Assembly (NCBI GenBank): GCA_017449265.1
Contig: JAFSJW010000100.1
Coordinates: 1 to 44,877 of the forward strand
DNA length: 44,877 nt
Reading direction: 5' to 3'
Origin: Treponema sp.
GTDB lineage: Bacteria > Spirochaetota > Spirochaetia > Treponematales > Treponemataceae
Shown here: in pieces, positions 41,469 through 44,877 of the stretch
How the letters are laid out: each line of letters starts with the position of its first letter
Numbering within the stretch: position 1 is the first letter of the stretch
Notes under the pieces: generated by a model
Databases searched by the model: none
What the model saw: only the letters and a program-made list of their open reading frames with translations
What the model was told of the DNA's origin: nothing
Translations under genes and position numbers: made by a program

Positions 41469-41591
41469 TCTGAAAATCTTATCAATAAATCGTTAAATGT
41501 CAAGGAATGTCAGAAAAACGCATATTTTTCCGAGTAAAAAAATGGTTTTGTCTCCTCTCCCCCACACATTCAATCTTTACTCATATTCTGC

Positions 41592-41597
41592 TATAAT
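41592..41597 (+). promoter_or_regulatory. -10 element of the AAA/PD-(D/E)XK gene
   Basis: A consensus TATAAT, with TTCAAT 17 bases upstream as a weak -35. The ribosome binding site AGGAG follows at 41605-41609. Confidence 0.55.
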
Positions 41598-41614
41598 CCA
41601 CTCTAGGAGTGAAT

Positions 41615-43192
41615 ATGGGAATCTATCTGAATCCGAACAATGAGAATTTCAAGCGAACATTAAAGCGGCCAATCTATGTTGACAAAACCATGATGATTTC
41701 TGTCATCAATGAGTTTATGGCATCTGATAACACTTATATCTGTATTTCCCGCCCCCGCCGATTTGGCAAGACGATTGCGGGCAACATGCTTTCTGCCTAT
41801 TTTTCAAAGGGCTGCGATTCCCGCGAACTTTTTTCTCCATATAAAATTGCAAGCGATCCAAGTTTTGAAAGCAATCTGAACAGGCTAAATGTCATTCAGA
41901 TTGATATGAACAGCGAGTATCGGATTGAGCGACAAAAAGAGGAACTTTTGAACAACCTTACCGACAGAATCCTTGCAGAAATGAAAGTCGAATTTCCTGC
42001 GGTTGCAATCAACGAAAAAGGTTCTATAGCACAGGCTATTATTGACATATATGCGGCATTGGGAGAGCAGTTTGTAATTATAATTGATGAATATGATGTT
42101 CTCGTGCGGGAAAATGTTCCTCCAGCCCTTTTTACCCAGTATTTGGATTTCTTGAACGGACTTTTCAAGAGCAATACCGTTCGCCCCGCCATTGCCCTCG
42201 CTTATCTTACGGGAATTTTGCCTGTGGTGCGTGACCGGATTCAGTCTAAGCTAAATAATTTCCGGGAATATACAATCTTGGACGCGGGAAAACTTGCTCC
42301 TTACATCGGCTTCACGGCTGACGAAGTTCAGGAATTGTGCAAAAAGTATGATGTGGATTATGAGGAGTGCCGCCGTTGGTATGACGGATACAAGCAAAGG
42401 GGCTTAGAAATCTACAATCCAGAATCTGTCGTAATGTGCATTGAAAACGAAAGTTTTGAAAGCTATTGGAGCAAAACATCTACTTATGCGGTAATCAGCG
42501 AGCGAATCCAGCAGAATTTCGCCGGAACAAAAGATGATGTAATCAAAATGCTTGCTGGCGAAAGCGTCGATGTAAATGTAACGATGTTTATGAATACCAT
42601 GACGGACTTTTGCTCAAAAGACGATGTGTTCACATATCTTCTGCATTTAGGCTACCTTTCTTACGATAAAACTGAAAAAACATGCTCAATTCCCAATAAA
42701 GAAGTACAGATTGAATGGACTAGCGCAGTTTCTGTTATGACCGACTACTCAGTTACCAATAAAATCATTCAAGGCTCAAAAGAACTTCTTGCGGAAACCC
42801 TTCGCCTCAATTCCGATGCGGTGGCAAAATCTCTGGACGAAAGCCACATTCATGTTACCAGCAACCGAAGCTACAACAACGAAGATGCCCTGCAAAGCGC
42901 AATTTATCTCTCGTTCATCTATGCCCTCAACAAATACACGATTATCAAAGAAATGACCACGGGCAAAGGCTTTGCGGATGTAGTTTTCATTCCGTTTGTT
43001 CCGAATATTCCTGCCATGATCATCGAGCTTAAACGAAACGCCAGCACGGAATCTGCTCTTAGTCAAATCAGGGAAAAGAAATATTTTTCTTCGCTGGAGG
43101 GCTACAGCGGAAACCTGCTTTTTGTAGGCGTGAATTATGATGAAGAGACTAAAACTCACGAATGTAAGATAGAACAGTTCGTAAAAGACTAA
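41615..43192 (+). CDS. AAA-ATPase-like protein with C-terminal PD-(D/E)XK nuclease domain
   Basis: A 525-residue protein. MGIYLNPNNENFKRTLKRPI then YVDKTMMI and SRPRRFGKTIAGNML are the signature of the AAA-ATPase_like family (Walker A RRFGKT), with Walker B IIIDEYDVLV. The C-terminal third holds a PD-(D/E)XK-type core: GKGFADVVFIP then PAMIIELKRNA, the D and E-x-K catalytic residues. These proteins are greatly multiplied in gut and oral Treponema and Bacteroidetes; their biochemical role is unproven, with mobile-element defence or transposon kinship suggested. I choose ATG 41615, five bases after AGGAG, over GTG 41609. A hairpin terminator follows. Confidence 0.85.
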   Translation: MGIYLNPNNENFKRTLKRPIYVDKTMMISVINEFMASDNTYICISRPRRFGKTIAGNMLSAYFSKGCDSRELFSPYKIASDPSFESNLNRLNVIQIDMNSEYRIERQKEELLNNLTDRILAEMKVEFPAVAINEKGSIAQAIIDIYAALGEQFVIIIDEYDVLVRENVPPALFTQYLDFLNGLFKSNTVRPAIALAYLTGILPVVRDRIQSKLNNFREYTILDAGKLAPYIGFTADEVQELCKKYDVDYEECRRWYDGYKQRGLEIYNPESVVMCIENESFESYWSKTSTYAVISERIQQNFAGTKDDVIKMLAGESVDVNVTMFMNTMTDFCSKDDVFTYLLHLGYLSYDKTEKTCSIPNKEVQIEWTSAVSVMTDYSVTNKIIQGSKELLAETLRLNSDAVAKSLDESHIHVTSNRSYNNEDALQSAIYLSFIYALNKYTIIKEMTTGKGFADVVFIPFVPNIPAMIIELKRNASTESALSQIREKKYFSSLEGYSGNLLFVGVNYDEETKTHECKIEQFVKD

Positions 43193-43198
43193 TATATT

Positions 43199-43245
43199 AG
43201 AGCTATTCGGAAACTTCAGCTTTCCGAACAGCTCTATTGTATTTG
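43199..43245 (+). terminator. Terminator after the AAA/PD-(D/E)XK gene
   Basis: AGAGCT plus TTCGGAAA pairs with TTTCCGAA plus AGCTCT (14 bp with one internal mismatch), followed by the weak U-tract ATTGTATTT. The gene ending at 43588 may still be reached by read-through. Confidence 0.6.
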
Positions 43246-43273
43246 AAAATCTCAAAACAAAAGGAAAAATAAA

Positions 43274-43588
43274 ATGACAAAAGAAGAATTCATAAAGGCA
43301 TCAAAAAACTTTGCGAAATACTATTCTGGAATCAAACTTCCTATCGATGAAAATTCTTTAATTGATAGAGAAGGCTGCAATTATTTCTTTTTCTACGAGT
43401 TCCCTTCTGAATATGTAGACAATGATGATAACGATGTGGAATGTACCTACTGGTACTCAGTTTCAAATTATAAAGACAAACGCCCCGAAGACGGAATTGA
43501 ATTTGCCACGGGAATTGACGGTCGTCCCGGAGACCATTTCTTTATAAGCAGCAAAGACTGGCAGGAAGAAAAATCTACTCGCCAGTGA
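43274..43588 (+). CDS. Small acidic protein of unknown function
   Basis: A 104-residue soluble protein with no signal peptide or membrane helix. It starts MTKEEFIKASKNFAKYYSGI and has a Tyr/Phe/Asp-rich centre (NYFFFYEFPSEYVDNDDND) and a DGRPGDHFFISSKDW end. I do not recognise a family. AAGGA lies seven bases before the ATG. It follows the AAA/PD-(D/E)XK gene by 81 bp with a hairpin between; whether the two belong together is unclear. Confidence 0.6.
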   Translation: MTKEEFIKASKNFAKYYSGIKLPIDENSLIDREGCNYFFFYEFPSEYVDNDDNDVECTYWYSVSNYKDKRPEDGIEFATGIDGRPGDHFFISSKDWQEEKSTRQ

Positions 43589-43595
43589 ATCTGTC

Positions 43596-43633
43596 AAAAA
43601 ATCCCCAGACCAATTTTCGGCTTAGTCTGGGGA
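43596..43633 (-). terminator. Terminator of the araA-araD transcript
   Basis: CCCCAGAC and GTCTGGGG (9 bp including the flanking T-A) enclose 14 bases. Read on the minus strand it is followed by ATTTTTTG. It lies directly after the araD stop. Confidence 0.9.
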
Positions 43634-43646
43634 ATCCTACTGGATT

Positions 43647-44366
43647 TTACTTCTTTTGTCCGTAATAAGCGTTGGGGCCGTGCTTCCTTTGATAGTGCTT
43701 GTCGATGATGTAGGCAGGAAGCTGCGTGGCAGCAGGATTTACCTGTAGCGTAATCGTAGCCATTTTTGCCACTTCCTCAAGAACCGCCGCATTGTAAACG
43801 GCCTTGTCAGGGCTTGCTCCCCAGGTAAAAGGCCCGTGACCTGCCACCAGAACCATCGTGGTCTCAGCCGGGTTTAGCCCCTCGTCTGCAAAATGCTTTA
43901 CAATCAGGTTTCCGGTCTCAAGCTCGTAGTTTCGGGTGAGGGCGTCCTTTGTGATGTAAGGCGTGCAGGGAACGACTGACTGAATGTGGTCTGCGTGGGT
44001 CGTTCCAAAAAGGGGTATGGGACGTTGTGCCTGTGCCCAGCCGACTGCATAAGTCGAGTGGGTGTGCACGATTCCGCCGATTTTTGCCCCGCCTTTGACA
44101 GCCCATTCTTTGTAAAGAACCAGATGGGTGTTCGTGTCGCTGGAAGGATTCAAGTTTCCCTCAACGACTTTTCCGTCCAAATCCACTACAACCATGCTGT
44201 CTGGCCTTAGCTCAGGGTAAGCCACACCAGAAGGCTTGATTGCAAAAACTCCGGCCGCCGGGTCAAAGGCCGACACGTTCCCCCATGTGTAAATGGCAAG
44301 CTTTTGCGCCGGAATCTGCATGTTGGCCTCGTAAGCCTCTTCTTTTATTGTCTGATAATTGCTCAT
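43647..44366 (-). CDS. araD: L-ribulose-5-phosphate 4-epimerase
   Basis: A 239-residue class II aldolase-like enzyme converting L-ribulose 5-phosphate to D-xylulose 5-phosphate, the last arabinose-specific step. Zinc ligands: HTHS (H101, H103) and the histidine of AGHGPFTWG (H177). TWGNVSAFDPAAGVFAIKPS, then PSSDTNTHL and FGTTHADHI, match AraD over fuculose-phosphate aldolase. The length is normal. ATG directly follows the araA stop with no gap, showing tight co-transcription; the ribosome binding site lies within the araA end. Confidence 0.95.
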   Translation of the reverse strand: MSNYQTIKEEAYEANMQIPAQKLAIYTWGNVSAFDPAAGVFAIKPSGVAYPELRPDSMVVVDLDGKVVEGNLNPSSDTNTHLVLYKEWAVKGGAKIGGIVHTHSTYAVGWAQAQRPIPLFGTTHADHIQSVVPCTPYITKDALTRNYELETGNLIVKHFADEGLNPAETTMVLVAGHGPFTWGASPDKAVYNAAVLEEVAKMATITLQVNPAATQLPAYIIDKHYQRKHGPNAYYGQKK

Positions 44367-44876
44367 TTATCGCCTTGCTCCCCAGTAAGCTGCATTCCAT
44401 CTCAGCTCGTTGCGAATCTGAGGAATTGTACTTTCCTTGCCGATTGCTACGCACTCGATTCCAACCATCTCAGCCCAGTCCTGGAGCATTTCCCTTGTGA
44501 CGATGTTGCTGAATGCAGTGTGGTGTCCGCCGCCGGCTAAAATCCAGGCTTCGGCACTTGTTGCGAGGCTTGGGTAAGGCTGCCAGAGCATTCGGGCTAC
44601 AGGGAGTTTCGGGAGAGGAGCCTCCGGCTTGATTACATTGATTTCGTTTACTACGCAGCGGAAACGAGTTCCCATATCGACCACGGCTGCAACAAGACCT
44701 TCTCCTTCGAGGGTGTTGAATACCATTCGTGCAGGAGGCTCTTTGTCGCCGATTCCCAGATGATGAACTTCGATTTTTGGCTTAGAAACTGCAATCTCAG
44801 GGTCAACTTCAAGCATGTGGCTTCCCATGTTGGCTTCTTTTCCCTTGACGAGATTGTAGGTGTAGTCTTCCATGAA
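44367..44876 (-). CDS. araA: L-arabinose isomerase, C-terminal part (gene begins beyond the window)
   Basis: The last 169 or so residues are present; the frame runs off the right edge. FMEDYTYNLVKGKEANMGSH then MLEVDPEIA, and RFRCVVNEINVIKPE then LPVARMLWQPYPSL, then AEAWILAGGGHHTAFS with the metal-binding His, are typical of AraA, which isomerises L-arabinose to L-ribulose. It is co-transcribed with araD. No araB is visible between or after the two genes. Confidence 0.95.
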   Translation of the reverse strand, partial: FMEDYTYNLVKGKEANMGSHMLEVDPEIAVSKPKIEVHHLGIGDKEPPARMVFNTLEGEGLVAAVVDMGTRFRCVVNEINVIKPEAPLPKLPVARMLWQPYPSLATSAEAWILAGGGHHTAFSNIVTREMLQDWAEMVGIECVAIGKESTIPQIRNELRWNAAYWGARR

Positions 44877-44877
44877 A

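Noticed and set aside
41615..43192. A transposase or restriction enzyme
   Set aside because: Walker motifs and the C-terminal PD-(D/E)XK core fit the AAA-ATPase_like family better. No terminal inverted repeats or methylase are adjacent.

Overview
The window looks like a chromosomal segment of a host-associated, pectin- and pentose-using spirochaete, most likely a Treponema. The evidence is the moderate GC content, a methyl-accepting protein with a typical spirochaetal signalling tip, abundant [A/S]C lipoproteins, an XPB-type helicase, an AAA/PD-(D/E)XK protein of the kind expanded in gut treponemes, and many small toxin-antitoxin modules. The catabolic genes agree with this: tagaturonate reductase (uxaB) enters at the left edge, a lipoprotein PL1 pectate lyase lies in the middle, and araD with the araA 3' end closes the right edge. 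No rRNA, CRISPR array, insertion sequence, phage gene or integrase is visible. I cannot name the species.

Layout. 1-500: uxaB end. 500-1240: a decayed non-coding stretch with terminators and ORF remnants. 1393-3486: chemoreceptor. 3590-10960: an accessory region built from gene pieces. It holds a truncated antitoxin/PIN pair, the 3' half of an SNF2 helicase, an AT-rich three-gene island (membrane protein, WHH-type nuclease toxin, SMI1/KNR4 immunity protein), an Xre gene, a second truncated PIN module, a DUF1902/HicA pair, a HigBA-like pair and a 5'-truncated Fic gene. 10988-18046: alpha/beta hydrolase, pectate lyase, membrane protein, then a sugar-binding lipoprotein followed by a complete partner-switch set (STAS, PP2C phosphatase, RsbW-like kinase). 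18090-22312: operon of uvrD/pcrA, an aminotransferase-like protein and an acyltransferase. 22400-22580: tRNA-Val and tRNA-Pro. 22713-25489: M30-like metalloprotease lipoprotein and a SPOR-domain protein. 25509-35528 (minus): ribD, tRNA-Ala, a giant single-chain AddB-AddA nuclease/helicase, ribBA and ribH. 35594-38152: XPB-like helicase and a uracil-DNA-glycosylase-like protein. 38264-41468 (minus): EAL/GGDEF protein and MATE exporter. 41615-43588: AAA/PD-(D/E)XK protein and a small unknown protein. 43647-end (minus): araD and araA.

The strongest unexplained signal is a recurring pattern in the left quarter: short copies of the 3' ends of genes act as boundaries between modules. The tail of an xre gene occurs four times in one orientation (about 7907, 8406, 9174 and 9902), separating successive toxin-antitoxin modules. 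The last 24 bases of uxaB recur 83 bp downstream with only synonymous changes, across a double-hairpin insert. The tail of the fic gene recurs on the far side of that gene. Together these suggest that small gene modules are gained or exchanged at gene 3' ends. Second in interest are the WHH toxin, whose N-terminus carries seven hexapeptide repeats with scrambled synonymous codons, and the partner-switch operon headed by an orphan sugar-binding lipoprotein.

Several reading frames (xre, the PP2C phosphatase, the ORF near 959) lack a proper in-frame start by one base. This may be real decay or phase variation, but single-base sequencing error cannot be excluded from the sequence alone.
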